From an uncultured Mycoplasmatota bacterium (GTDB taxonomy: Bacteria > Bacillota_I > Bacilli_A > Izemoplasmatales > Izemoplasmataceae): DNA of 64,000 bases. The stretch is from the NCBI GenBank assembly GCA_913062645.1, contig CAJXVW010000001.1, positions 310,001 to 374,000 of the forward strand. Reading direction: 5' to 3'. Of the stretch, positions 40,844-49,876 are shown in pieces. How positions within the stretch are numbered: position 1 is the stretch's first letter; the number at the start of each line of letters is the position of its first letter. Made by a program: the position numbers and the translations under genes. The notes under the pieces are model-generated. The model made no database searches, had not been told where the DNA came from, and was given only the letters and a program-made list of their open reading frames with translations.

Positions 40844-40980
40844 GATATCATCTCCTACACCCACATTATATCACCATCGAGCGGATCCGACCACCGATAT
40901 GTACTCTTTTTCTTATTTGAAAATCGCCATCCTTAATTAATTAGAAGTGCATACCTTTTTTATAAAAATTATGTATATTG

Positions 40981-40986
40981 TATAAT
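40981..40986 (+). promoter_or_regulatory. -10 box of the pdh operon
   Basis: TATAAT in a strongly AT-rich 190-base spacer. A weak -35 (TTTTAT, 40958-40963) lies 17 bp upstream; AT tracts further up may act as an UP element. Confidence 0.5.
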
Positions 40987-41055
40987 GGCAATGTAATTAA
41001 AATTATTTTTTTGTCCAATTTCTAATTATAATAATTATATTTTAGGAGGAGTAAC

Positions 41056-42138
41056 ATGCTTACCAAGCAATACGATCCGCTCAAGGGCAAGATTCTCGAA
41101 GTACTCGATTACAAAGGGAAAATTGTCAATGAGAAACTGGAGCCGAAAATCGACGATGAGACGCTCTTGAAAATGTACAAGACGATGGTCCTCGGACGCA
41201 TCGCCGACGTCAAAGCCCTGCAGTACCAGCGCCAGGGAAGAATGCTGACCTATGCCCCGATCAAAGGTCAGGAAGCTGCCCAGGTCGGCGTCATCGCCGC
41301 CCTTGAAAAACAGGACTGGATGGTCCCGGCGTTCCGTGAAATGGCCGGCATGCTGTACAAAGGCGCTTCACTCAAACAACTGTATCTCTACTGGTACGGC
41401 AACGAAGAAGGCAATCATTTTGATGAAGACCTGCGCATCCTGCCGATCAGCGTTCCGATCGCCAGCCAGATCAACCATGGTGCCGGCGTTGCCTATGCAG
41501 CCAAAGTTCAGAAAAAAGAAGAAGTCGCCGTTGCCTATGTCGGCGACGGTGGAACCAGCCATGGTGAATTCCACGAAGGCGTCAACTTCGCCGCCGTGTT
41601 CGATCTGCCGCTGATTGTCATCATCCAGAACAACCAGTGGGCGATTTCGACCCCGCGTGAAGTTCAGACCAAAGCCGAAACCCTCGCCCAAAAAGCCGTT
41701 GCCTACGGCATTCAAGGCATTCAGGTCGACGGCAACGACCCGCTCGCCATGTACATCGCCGTACAGGAAGCTCGCAAGCGTGCCATCAAAGGCGAAGGCC
41801 CGACCATCATCGAAGCCCTCACCTATCGTCTTGGCCCCCATACCACCAGTGACGATCCGACGATCTACCGCAAGGATGAAGACGTCGCCTATTGGGAAGA
41901 ACGCGATCCGATCATCCGGTTCAAGCAGTATCTGATCGACAAGAAACTGTGGACGGAAAAAGACGACGAAAAGTACAACAAGGAAACCACCGACTTCGTC
42001 AACAAGACGTTCAAGGAAGTCGAAAAAACCGGACTCATCGAACTCGACGAAGTCTTCAAGTACACCTTCGAAACGATGACCAAAGACGTAGCCGAGCAGC
42101 TTGCCGACTACAAAGAATATCTCAAGGAGGCGAAATAA
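41056..42138 (+). CDS. pdhA: Pyruvate dehydrogenase E1 alpha subunit
   Basis: Thiamine-diphosphate subunit that decarboxylates pyruvate and reductively acetylates the lipoyl group of E2; 360 residues. TPP motif VGDGGTSHGEFHEGVNFAAVFDLPLIVIIQNN near 165-195, and YRLGPHTTSDDPTIYR near 262, which is the phosphorylation-loop region of E1 alpha. AGGAGGAG precedes the ATG. First gene of pdhABCD; a two-base gap separates it from pdhB. Branched-chain oxoacid E1 is the only close alternative. Confidence 0.95.
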   Translation: MLTKQYDPLKGKILEVLDYKGKIVNEKLEPKIDDETLLKMYKTMVLGRIADVKALQYQRQGRMLTYAPIKGQEAAQVGVIAALEKQDWMVPAFREMAGMLYKGASLKQLYLYWYGNEEGNHFDEDLRILPISVPIASQINHGAGVAYAAKVQKKEEVAVAYVGDGGTSHGEFHEGVNFAAVFDLPLIVIIQNNQWAISTPREVQTKAETLAQKAVAYGIQGIQVDGNDPLAMYIAVQEARKRAIKGEGPTIIEALTYRLGPHTTSDDPTIYRKDEDVAYWEERDPIIRFKQYLIDKKLWTEKDDEKYNKETTDFVNKTFKEVEKTGLIELDEVFKYTFETMTKDVAEQLADYKEYLKEAK

Positions 42139-42139
42139 G

Positions 42140-43114
42140 ATGCCCGTAGAAACCATTCTCAGCGCCATCACCAACACGCTTGACGAACAGATGGCCAAAG
42201 ACGACACAATCGTCGTATTCGGCGAAGACGTCGGTTTTGAAGGCGGCGTTTTCCGCGCCACCAAAGGTCTCCAACAGAAGTACGGCAAAGAGCGCAGCTT
42301 CGACAGCCCGCTCGCTGAGAGTGCCATCATCGGCAGTGCCGTCGGCATGGCCGTCAATGGTCTCAAACCCGTACCTGAAATTCAGTTCCAGGGCTTCGTC
42401 CTGCCGGCGTTCAACCAGATCGTCGCTCATGTCGCCCGCTATCGCACCCGCACCAAAGGCACCTACAGTTTGCCGATGGTCATCCGCATGCCTTACGGCG
42501 GCGGCATCCGCGCGTTGGAACACCACAGCGAATCGCTGGAAAGCCTGTTTGCTCACATCCCCGGCCTCAAGGTCGTCATTCCTTCGACACCCTACGATGC
42601 CAAGGGACTGCTGACTAGCGCGCTCCAAGATCCCGATCCGGTTCTCTTCTTCGAACCGAAACGGATCTATCGGGCGTTCAAACAGGAAATTCCCGACAAG
42701 GAATTCAAAGTCCCGCTGGGCAAAGCCAAAGTCGTCAAGAAAGGCACCGACATCACCGTCGTCGCCTGGGGCGCTCTCGTCCGCGAAGTCGAAAAAGCCA
42801 TCAAACTACTTGGTGACGACATCAACGTCGAACTGATCGACCTTCGCACGATTCAACCCTACGACAAGGATACACTGGTCGAAAGCGTCAAGAAAACCGG
42901 CCGTTTCCTCGTTGTACATGAAGCATACAAATCATTCGGCCCCGGTGCCGAACTGATCAGCACCATCAACGAAAAAGCCTTCCTCTACCTCGAAGCTCCC
43001 CCGACGCGCCTGAGCGGATTCGACATCACCGTACCGCTTCCCAAAGGCGAACACCACTTCATCATCACCCCCGAACGCATCGCCCACGAAATCAAAAAGG
43101 TCGTGAATTTCTAG
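42140..43114 (+). CDS. pdhB: Pyruvate dehydrogenase E1 beta subunit
   Basis: 324 residues. [17 protein letters not shown] near residue 29 and [28 protein letters not shown] near 60 bind TPP with E1 alpha; [17 protein letters not shown] carries the active-site His pair, and the C-terminal transketolase domain ends [19 protein letters not shown] lies within the end of pdhA. Forms the alpha2-beta2 E1 with PdhA. Confidence 0.95.
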   Translation: MPVETILSAITNTLDEQMAKDDTIVVFGEDVGFEGGVFRATKGLQQKYGKERSFDSPLAESAIIGSAVGMAVNGLKPVPEIQFQGFVLPAFNQIVAHVARYRTRTKGTYSLPMVIRMPYGGGIRALEHHSESLESLFAHIPGLKVVIPSTPYDAKGLLTSALQDPDPVLFFEPKRIYRAFKQEIPDKEFKVPLGKAKVVKKGTDITVVAWGALVREVEKAIKLLGDDINVELIDLRTIQPYDKDTLVESVKKTGRFLVVHEAYKSFGPGAELISTINEKAFLYLEAPPTRLSGFDITVPLPKGEHHFIITPERIAHEIKKVVNF

Positions 43115-43116
43115 TC

Positions 43117-44448
43117 ATGTACGATTTTAAATTCGCAGACATTGGAGAAGGCATCCACGAGGGGAACATCCTCAAGTGGGAAGTCGAAGTGGGAGGTACC
43201 ATCGAAGAAGGCGAAACCCTCGTCGTCATCGAAACCGACAAAGTCAATGCGGAAATCCCCAGCCCCGTGAGTGGGACCATCAAGAAGCTCGGTCCGGCGG
43301 TTGGTGAAACCGTACACGTTGGTGAAACCCTCGCCCTCATCGACGATGGCGAAGGCGACGATGATGGCGACACCAGTGCGGACGACGCTGCCGATGCCAA
43401 AGCCGAACCGATTGCCGAAGGCGAAGAAGAAAACGCCGCCGGTGTTGTCGGATCGATCGAAGTATCGAGTGAAGTGATCGCCGCCAGCGAAGAAGAAGAG
43501 GAAGACGAAGCACCCGAACGCAAGCGCGTGCTAGCAACTCCGGTTGCTCGCAAACTGGCCAAAGATCTCGGTGTCGACATCAACACCGTCAAAGGCACTG
43601 GTGAGAACGGCCGCGTCCTGAAAGACGACATCCGCAAGGCTGCCGAAACATCGAAACCGAGCGCATCGGCGCAACCGGCGCAAGGCGCACCGGCTCCGCA
43701 AGTCAACGTCACCCCGTTCCAGGAAAGCGCCGTCGCAAGTGGCGCACCGGCCCGGACCAGACGTGAAAAGATCAGCAAACTGCGCAAAACCATCGCCGAG
43801 AACATGACGATTTCCAAAACCGTCATTCCCCATACCACGGTCATGGATGAAATCGTCGTCAGCGATCTGGTCGACCTGCGTTCTGCGCAAAAGGAACTCG
43901 CCGAACAGCAAGGCGTCAAATTGACGTACATGCCGTTCATTGTCAAAGCACTGACGTTGACGCTCAAAGAATTCCCGGTGTTCAACAGCAGTTTCGATCA
44001 CAACACCGACGAACTGATCTACAAGAACTACTACAACATCGGCATCGCCGTTGACACGCCCGACGGTCTGATTGTCCCCAACATCAAGGACGCCGACCAA
44101 AAAGGCATCTTCAAACTGGCCGAAGAACTTCAGAACATGAAGGAAAAGGCCCTCAACAAGAAAATCACGCTGGAAGACCTGCGTGACGGAACCATGTCGA
44201 TCACCAACTACGGTGTGTTCGACTCGACCTTCGGTGCTCCCGTCATCAAATATCCGGAAGTCGCCATCATCGGCATCGGCCGCATCAACAAGAAACCGGT
44301 CGTCGAGAACGATGAAATCGTCGTTCGTCACGTCCTGCCGCTCAGCCTGTCCATCGATCACCGTGTGATCGACGGTGGCGATGCGGGACGCTTCCTGCGC
44401 ACCTTCAAGTCGTATCTCAAAGACCCGATGCTCTTACTCTTAAGTTAG
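43117..44448 (+). CDS. pdhC: Dihydrolipoamide acetyltransferase E2
   Basis: 443 residues. One lipoyl domain (about 1-78) with the lipoyl-lysine in [12 protein letters not shown]; an Ala/Glu/Asp-rich acidic linker; the peripheral-subunit-binding domain [35 protein letters not shown] (about 138-173); a second linker; then the catalytic core ending in [14 protein letters not shown] with the active-site His and Asp. It forms the complex's scaffold. Lipoylation is presumably done by the ligase at 45955-46857. Confidence 0.96.
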   Translation: MYDFKFADIGEGIHEGNILKWEVEVGGTIEEGETLVVIETDKVNAEIPSPVSGTIKKLGPAVGETVHVGETLALIDDGEGDDDGDTSADDAADAKAEPIAEGEEENAAGVVGSIEVSSEVIAASEEEEEDEAPERKRVLATPVARKLAKDLGVDINTVKGTGENGRVLKDDIRKAAETSKPSASAQPAQGAPAPQVNVTPFQESAVASGAPARTRREKISKLRKTIAENMTISKTVIPHTTVMDEIVVSDLVDLRSAQKELAEQQGVKLTYMPFIVKALTLTLKEFPVFNSSFDHNTDELIYKNYYNIGIAVDTPDGLIVPNIKDADQKGIFKLAEELQNMKEKALNKKITLEDLRDGTMSITNYGVFDSTFGAPVIKYPEVAIIGIGRINKKPVVENDEIVVRHVLPLSLSIDHRVIDGGDAGRFLRTFKSYLKDPMLLLLS

Positions 44449-44459
44449 GAGAATGACAC

Positions 44460-45836
44460 ATGGACACATATGATATCATTGTTATCGGTGGTGGTCCAGG
44501 AGGATATGTTGCCGCCATCAAGGCGGGACATCTCGGCAAGAAAGTTGCCCTGATCGAAAAAGAAGCCGTCGGCGGTGTCTGCCTCAACTGGGGCTGCATT
44601 CCGACCAAGGCGATGCTCAAGACGGCCAAAGTCTACAAACAGTTCCTCCATGCGGAGGATTACGGCCTGGACATCGTCGACAAAGGCGCCATTCAAGTCG
44701 ATCTGTCCAAGATCAAAGCCCGCAAGGACAAAGTTGTCAAGCGACTCACCGGCGGCGTGCGAGGACTGCTTCGCAAAGCTGGCGTCAAGGTCATTGACGG
44801 GTTCGGAACGGTCATCGATCCGACGACCGTGGAAGTGAATGGTGAAACGCTCAAGGCCAAGAATCTGATTCTCGCCACCGGCTCGCATCCGTTCATTCCA
44901 CCGATCCCCGGAATCCAGGACGCCCTGGATAGCGGTCGTGGGTTGACAGCCAAAGAAATTCTCGCACTCGACACATTGCCCAAATCGCTCGTCATCATCG
45001 GCGGGGGCGTCATCGGCGTTGAGTTCGCGACGCTCTACAGCACCCTCGGTGTCGAAGTCACCATGCTCGAAATGGCACCCGAAATTCTCGGGCGCATCGA
45101 CGACGAAGTGCGGCAAGCCTACATCAAACTCCTGAAGAATGACAACCTGACGATCCTTACCGAAGCCAAGGTGACCGAAGTCACCCCGACCGAAGTCGTC
45201 TATGAAAAAGATGGCGAAACCAATCGGGTGGAAAGCGAATACGTGTTGGTATCGATCGGTACACGCCCGAATCTCAAAGGGCTCGAGAACCTCAACCTCG
45301 AAACCGATCGCACCGGCGTCGTCACCAATCTCAAGATGGAGACGAACGTTCCCGGCGTCTATGCGATTGGCGACATGAACGGCAAGTTCATGCTTGCCCA
45401 CGTCGCATCCGCAGAAGGCATCATCGCAGTCGAAAACATCGACGGCAAGAACGAAGAAATCAACTACGATCGCGTTCCCTCAGGCATATACGGATTCCCC
45501 GAAATCGCCTACGTCGGCAAGACCGAACAGGAAGCCAAGGCCGAAGGTCTCGACTACAAGATCTCGATCTTCCCGCTGGCTGCCAACGGCAAAGCACTCG
45601 CCGAAGGCGAAGCCGATGGATTCATCAAAATCATCGCCGATACCGCCTATGGCGAACTGATCGGGATGCACATTCTAGCGCCCAATGCGACCGACATGAT
45701 CGCCGAGGCCGTCACCACGATGGAACTGGAAGGCACTGTCTTCGAACTCTCGAAAGCAATCCATCCCCATCCGACGCTCAGTGAAATCGTCATGGAAGCC
45801 GCCCACGGCGTCATCGACAAACCGATTCACATTTAA
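44460..45836 (+). CDS. pdhD: Dihydrolipoamide dehydrogenase E3
   Basis: 458-residue flavoprotein that reoxidises dihydrolipoamide with NAD+. FAD motif IGGGPGGYVAAIKAG at the start, redox disulfide GGVCLNWGCIPTK, NAD motif VIIGGGVIGVEFATLYSTLG near 175, ATG/GD motif YAIGDMNGKFMLAH, and the dimer-interface active base HPHPTLSE. AGGAGAATG precedes the start. No N-terminal lipoyl domain, unlike some mycoplasma E3s. Confidence 0.96.
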   Translation: MDTYDIIVIGGGPGGYVAAIKAGHLGKKVALIEKEAVGGVCLNWGCIPTKAMLKTAKVYKQFLHAEDYGLDIVDKGAIQVDLSKIKARKDKVVKRLTGGVRGLLRKAGVKVIDGFGTVIDPTTVEVNGETLKAKNLILATGSHPFIPPIPGIQDALDSGRGLTAKEILALDTLPKSLVIIGGGVIGVEFATLYSTLGVEVTMLEMAPEILGRIDDEVRQAYIKLLKNDNLTILTEAKVTEVTPTEVVYEKDGETNRVESEYVLVSIGTRPNLKGLENLNLETDRTGVVTNLKMETNVPGVYAIGDMNGKFMLAHVASAEGIIAVENIDGKNEEINYDRVPSGIYGFPEIAYVGKTEQEAKAEGLDYKISIFPLAANGKALAEGEADGFIKIIADTAYGELIGMHILAPNATDMIAEAVTTMELEGTVFELSKAIHPHPTLSEIVMEAAHGVIDKPIHI

Positions 45837-45838
45837 CC

Positions 45839-45869
45839 AAAAAAGAGGCAATCATTTTGCCTCTTTTGT
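45839..45869 (+). terminator. Terminator of the pdh operon
   Basis: AAAAGAGGCA/TGCCTCTTTT stem, T-rich tail. Confidence 0.8.
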
Positions 45870-45930
45870 TTTGCCTTCCAACAACCCGTTTGAACACAAT
45901 TTACGTTGTGTCTTCGAATGCGACTGTCTC

Positions 45931-45956
45931 AAAAAAAACACGCCTTTCGGCGTGTC
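45931..45956 (-). terminator. Terminator of the lipoate ligase gene
   Basis: Minus strand: ACACGCC/GGCGTGT around GAAA followed by eight T. Confidence 0.85.
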
Positions 45957-46857
45957 ATTGGAAGATGGCGTGAAGGAGGGCGTCGTTTTCAAGTAGGTCG
46001 CGCAAGAGCGGTTCATCGAAGCGTTCCCCGATCATTTTGTCAGGAAACAGCGTGGCATGTTTGATGAAGCCGTTGGTGACGAGTATTGAATGATGCTGGT
46101 TGTCCCATATGAAACGGACGGTGAACTCGGGGGATTCCCCGAATGTCCATTCCCACGTATCGTACTTGGTTTCCGCGAGGTTGTAGATGCGAGCCAAATC
46201 TTCATCGGATAGCTCGTACACATGGGCTTGATAATCTTCCAGAAACATCGTGTGTAACAAAAACTCCATGAACTCGTCGATGTCGGTGGCAATCGGCAGT
46301 GCGCGTTTGATGTTGGTGGTCTTGGCGCGGGTCGAATCGACCGCCTTGGTCGAATAATTGCCTTTGCTCGTGAGAATGCGATTCAAATGCGTCATGTCGA
46401 CATCGTACAACAATGTCCCATGATGCGTCATCTTGTTTTTGTGATACGACTGGGCGTTGCCGGATATCTTGGTGTCCCCCAGATACAGGTGCGTGGGGGC
46501 GACAAACGTGACCGGCAGTTCGAGTTTCTTCAAGATGCCGATGATCGGCGTCAGGAAATGTTCGTAGTTGTTGAGACGTTCGGACAGTTTGGTCGTGATG
46601 AAGGTGAAATTGATGTTGCCCAAATCATGGTAGACCGCCCCTCCGCCACTGATCCGCCGCAGCACCGGGATGTCATGTTCGCGGGCATAACGAAGATCGA
46701 TCTCGTTGAACGGATTCTGGTTGCGACCGATCACCACACAGGGATCGTTGCGCCACAGGTAGAAGATGTCATCTCCGAGATCAAGGTGCTTGAGCAGATA
46801 CTCCTCGAGCGCCAGATTGAAGAATGGATCGGTGTTGTTGTTGAGGATGGTTTTCAT
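45955..46857 (-). CDS. lplA: Lipoate-protein ligase A
   Basis: Activates free lipoate with ATP and attaches it to E2; 300 residues. Motifs: FYLWRNDPCVVIGRNQNPFNEID (RRxxGGG-side strand), RRISGGGAVYHDLGNINFTF near 70 (lipoate/ATP loop), GDTKISGNAQSYHKNKMTHHGTLLYD near 128 (with catalytic Lys). A C-terminal accessory domain follows. AGGAGGTG precedes ATG 46857. It converges on pdhABCD, so enzyme and target are adjacent; with no LipA/LipB in view, scavenging is the likely route. Confidence 0.94.
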   Translation of the reverse strand: MKTILNNNTDPFFNLALEEYLLKHLDLGDDIFYLWRNDPCVVIGRNQNPFNEIDLRYAREHDIPVLRRISGGGAVYHDLGNINFTFITTKLSERLNNYEHFLTPIIGILKKLELPVTFVAPTHLYLGDTKISGNAQSYHKNKMTHHGTLLYDVDMTHLNRILTSKGNYSTKAVDSTRAKTTNIKRALPIATDIDEFMEFLLHTMFLEDYQAHVYELSDEDLARIYNLAETKYDTWEWTFGESPEFTVRFIWDNQHHSILVTNGFIKHATLFPDKMIGERFDEPLLRDLLENDALLHAIFQ

Positions 46858-46916
46858 CGTCTCACCTCCTAATAACATTGTACTTGAGACAAGAGTGAAA
46901 CACAAATCATTTTCTT

Positions 46917-46943
46917 TTAGCACTCATCACTTGACAGTGCTAA
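46917..46943 (+). promoter_or_regulatory. CIRCE operator (HrcA site) of htpG
   Basis: TTAGCACTC, nine bases, CAGTGCTAA: one mismatch from consensus. It overlaps the -35 of the promoter beside it. Confidence 0.93.
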
Positions 46944-46959
46944 TACAATTCGATATAAT
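46931..46959 (+). promoter_or_regulatory. htpG promoter
   Basis: TTGACA (46931-46936), 17-bp spacer, TATAAT (46954-46959): both boxes consensus, with the CIRCE over the -35. Confidence 0.88.
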
Positions 46960-46999
46960 GATTTCGGACCATATCAACAAAGCATGCAAGGAGGACGAC

Positions 47000-48898
47000 A
47001 TGGCAAAGACCAAACAATTCAAGACCGAATCCAAAAAACTCCTGGATTTGATGATCAACTCCATCTACACGCACAAGGAGATTTTCCTGCGCGAACTCAT
47101 TTCGAACGCGTCCGATGCGATCGACAAGCGTCACTACATCGCGCTCACCGATGCCGATAAGGCCGACGAATATGAGATCCTCTTGTCGTTTGACAAGGAA
47201 CAGCGCACAATCACCATCACCGACAATGGCGTCGGCCTTACCGAAGAAGAACTGATCAACAACCTCGGTACGATCGCCAGAAGTGGCAGCAAGGAGTTCC
47301 AAGACGGACTCGAGAGCGCCGACATCGAAATCATCGGTCAGTTCGGTGTGGGCTTTTACAGTGCCTTCATGGTGTCCAAGAAAGTCACCGTGATCACCAA
47401 AAGCATTCATTCCGACAAAGCCTTCCAATGGACCAGCACGGGATCGAGTTCCTACACGATCAGCGAAGTCGACAAGGATGACTACGGCACGACGATCATC
47501 CTTGAACTACGGGACAATAACGATGAGAACGAAGAAAACTACGACGAATTTTTGAGCGAGTACAAATTGAAACAGCTCGTCAAGAAGTATTCCGACTACA
47601 TTCGTTATCCGATCAAGATGGACGTCACCAAGACCGACTATCCCGATGACGACAAGAAGGATCCGATCACCTATCAGGAAACCGAAACGCTCAACTCGAT
47701 GATTCCACTGTGGCGTCGCAACAAGAACGACATCACCGACGAGGAATACACCGAATTCTACAAACATCAGTTCAACGACTACGACGAACCGATGAAAGTC
47801 ATCCACACCAAAGTCGAAGGCATCACCGAATACACGAGTCTGTTGTTCATTCCCAAACGCGCCCCGTTCGATCTCTACAGCGAGAAGTACGAAAAAGGAC
47901 TTCAGCTCTACAGCAAAGGCGTCTTCATCATGGACAAGAACAAGCAGCTGCTGCCCGACTATTTCCGTTTTGTCAAAGGACTCGTCGATTCCAGTGATCT
48001 GAGTCTCAACATCTCCCGCGAAATGCTGCAACACGACCGCCTGCTCAAGAAAATCGCTCAGAACGTGGAGACCAAGATCAAGGGTGAACTGGAAAAGATG
48101 CTCAAGAACGACCGTGATGAATACAACGAGTTCTACAAGATTTACGGCATCAATCTGAAGTACGGCATTTATGACGGTTTCGGCATCAACAAGGACAAAC
48201 TTCAGGATCTGATCATGTTCAAGACGACCAAGTCAGAAGAGTTCAAAACGCTCCGTGAGTACGTCAACGACATGAAGGACGAACAGACCCACATCTATTA
48301 TGCCTCCGGCAAGTCCAAAGAATCGATTCTCGCCTTGCCGCAGATGGACCTCATCAAGGACAAGGACTACGAAGTCCTGCTGTTCACCGACGACATTGAC
48401 GAGTTCATGGTGAACATTCTGATGAAGTACGACGAGTACGAATTCAAATCGATCAACCAGGGCGATCTGGATCTCATCGACAAGAAAGACGAGAAGAAGA
48501 TCAAGAAACTCGCCAAGGAGAAAAAAGAACTCCTCGACGCCATCAAGGATGCCCTCAGCGATCGCGTCAAGGACGTCACGTTGTCCAAACGTCTCAAGGA
48601 CAGTCCCGTTTGTCTCGTCAGCGGCGAAGGTCTCTCGATGGAAATGGAGAAAGTGCTCAAACAGATGCCCAATGCCAACGACGCCAAGGCCGATCGCATT
48701 CTCGAACTCAATCCCAATCATGAACTGTTCCAGACGCTGGAACGCATTCATGGCGACAAACCCGACGCCATCAAACGATATGCGACGATTCTCTACAACC
48801 AGGCGCTCTTGATCGAAGGCATGCCGCTTGAAGATCCCGTCGAGTTCTCGAATCTCATGGTCGAACTGATGGTCGAACAACACAAAAAAGCCGAGTAA
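47000..48898 (+). CDS. htpG: Hsp90-family chaperone HtpG
   Basis: ATP-driven dimeric chaperone, 632 residues, full length for bacterial Hsp90. The N-terminal GHKL ATPase has ELISNASDAIDK, ITDNGVGLTEEE and GQFGVGFYSAFMV; the middle domain has the client-binding and catalytic Arg region SLNISREMLQHDRLL; the C-terminal dimer domain ends MVEQHKKAE. ATG 47000 with AAGGAGG is right; the longer frame runs back through the CIRCE. HrcA control of htpG differs from B. subtilis, where htpG is in another class. Confidence 0.97.
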   Translation: MAKTKQFKTESKKLLDLMINSIYTHKEIFLRELISNASDAIDKRHYIALTDADKADEYEILLSFDKEQRTITITDNGVGLTEEELINNLGTIARSGSKEFQDGLESADIEIIGQFGVGFYSAFMVSKKVTVITKSIHSDKAFQWTSTGSSSYTISEVDKDDYGTTIILELRDNNDENEENYDEFLSEYKLKQLVKKYSDYIRYPIKMDVTKTDYPDDDKKDPITYQETETLNSMIPLWRRNKNDITDEEYTEFYKHQFNDYDEPMKVIHTKVEGITEYTSLLFIPKRAPFDLYSEKYEKGLQLYSKGVFIMDKNKQLLPDYFRFVKGLVDSSDLSLNISREMLQHDRLLKKIAQNVETKIKGELEKMLKNDRDEYNEFYKIYGINLKYGIYDGFGINKDKLQDLIMFKTTKSEEFKTLREYVNDMKDEQTHIYYASGKSKESILALPQMDLIKDKDYEVLLFTDDIDEFMVNILMKYDEYEFKSINQGDLDLIDKKDEKKIKKLAKEKKELLDAIKDALSDRVKDVTLSKRLKDSPVCLVSGEGLSMEMEKVLKQMPNANDAKADRILELNPNHELFQTLERIHGDKPDAIKRYATILYNQALLIEGMPLEDPVEFSNLMVELMVEQHKKAE

Positions 48899-48914
48899 TC
48901 GGCTTTTCTTTTTG
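48886..48914 (+). terminator. Rho-independent terminator
   Basis: AAAGCCGA/TCGGCTTT stem around GTAA, T-rich tail, overlapping the htpG stop. Confidence 0.8.
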
Positions 48915-48965
48915 TTCCCCGGAACGACGAATCGTGGTATATTGAAAGAGACGAGGAGGGATTTC

Positions 48966-49865
48966 ATGTTTCGACCCGGATTACCGAATGGTGGCACCAT
49001 CGCCATCGTCGCTCCCAGCACCGCCCAGGATCAAGAGAAACTCCGTCAAGGCATTGCCTGGCTACATGACAAAGGGTATCATACCGTCGTTGCGCCATCT
49101 TGCACCAGCCATGATTTTCTTAAGTTGTCCGGTCCCGATGAACAACGTGCCAAGGACATCAACGAAATGTTTGCTCGTGACGACATTGATGCGATCATCT
49201 GCATGGCCGGCGGATATGGCACGCCGCGCATCGTCGACGCACTCGATTATGACACCATCCGCAACCATCCCAAAGTCTTCAGCGGGTTTTCCGATGTCAC
49301 CTTGCTGTTGAACGCGATTGCCGACCGCTGTGGGTTTCAGACCTTCCACGGTCCGATGATCGTCGGTGATTTTTCGCGTGGTGACAACCCGCATCTCGCA
49401 TCGTTCTTTGAGTTGGTTCGAGGTGAGGAGTTGCGTCTGCCGATGGATGGCGTAACCGTTTTGCGTCCGGGAACTGCACGCGGCGATTTGTTCGGCGGTA
49501 ATCTGAGTTTGCTCCAAGTCTATGTGTCGATGAAGACGACGTTTGATCCAACCAATCGCATCTTGCTGATCGAGGATGTGCATGAAGCCAACTACCGCAT
49601 TGATCGGATGCTGCAGTCACTTCGTCTGCACGGATTGTTTGACGGCATCGCCGGAGTCATCATCGGTGGCGTCACCAGCAAGACGACACCGCAGCCTGGC
49701 GCATTGGAAGTGTTTCGTCGGTTCTTTGCGGACGCTCCATATCCGGTGTTGTTCAACGTGCCGATCGGTCACGTGGTGCCCCGCTACGCCGTACCCATTG
49801 GCGGAACGGTTTCGATGGCGACGAATCCACCTGCTCTGATTGCATTAAAAGAGCCTACTCGGTAG
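48966..49865 (+). CDS. S66-family LD-carboxypeptidase
   Basis: 299-residue serine peptidase that trims murein tetrapeptides, or, in MccF-type members, detoxifies microcin-like compounds. The Ser-Glu-His triad is visible: FSGFSDVTLL (Ser near 118), LLIEDVHEANYRIDRML (Glu near 203) and VPIGHVVPRYAVPIG (His near 270). CMAGGYGTPRIVDALDY is the preceding family motif. No signal peptide, so cytoplasmic. GAGGAGGG precedes ATG 48966. If used for recycling, the organism makes peptidoglycan; MccF-type use would not require this. Confidence 0.92.
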   Translation: MFRPGLPNGGTIAIVAPSTAQDQEKLRQGIAWLHDKGYHTVVAPSCTSHDFLKLSGPDEQRAKDINEMFARDDIDAIICMAGGYGTPRIVDALDYDTIRNHPKVFSGFSDVTLLLNAIADRCGFQTFHGPMIVGDFSRGDNPHLASFFELVRGEELRLPMDGVTVLRPGTARGDLFGGNLSLLQVYVSMKTTFDPTNRILLIEDVHEANYRIDRMLQSLRLHGLFDGIAGVIIGGVTSKTTPQPGALEVFRRFFADAPYPVLFNVPIGHVVPRYAVPIGGTVSMATNPPALIALKEPTR

Positions 49866-49876
49866 GCTCTTTTTTT
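49847..49876. terminator. Bidirectional terminator
   Basis: AAAAGAGCCTAC/GTAGGCTCTTTT stem around TCG between convergent genes, overlapping both stops. Confidence 0.88.
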
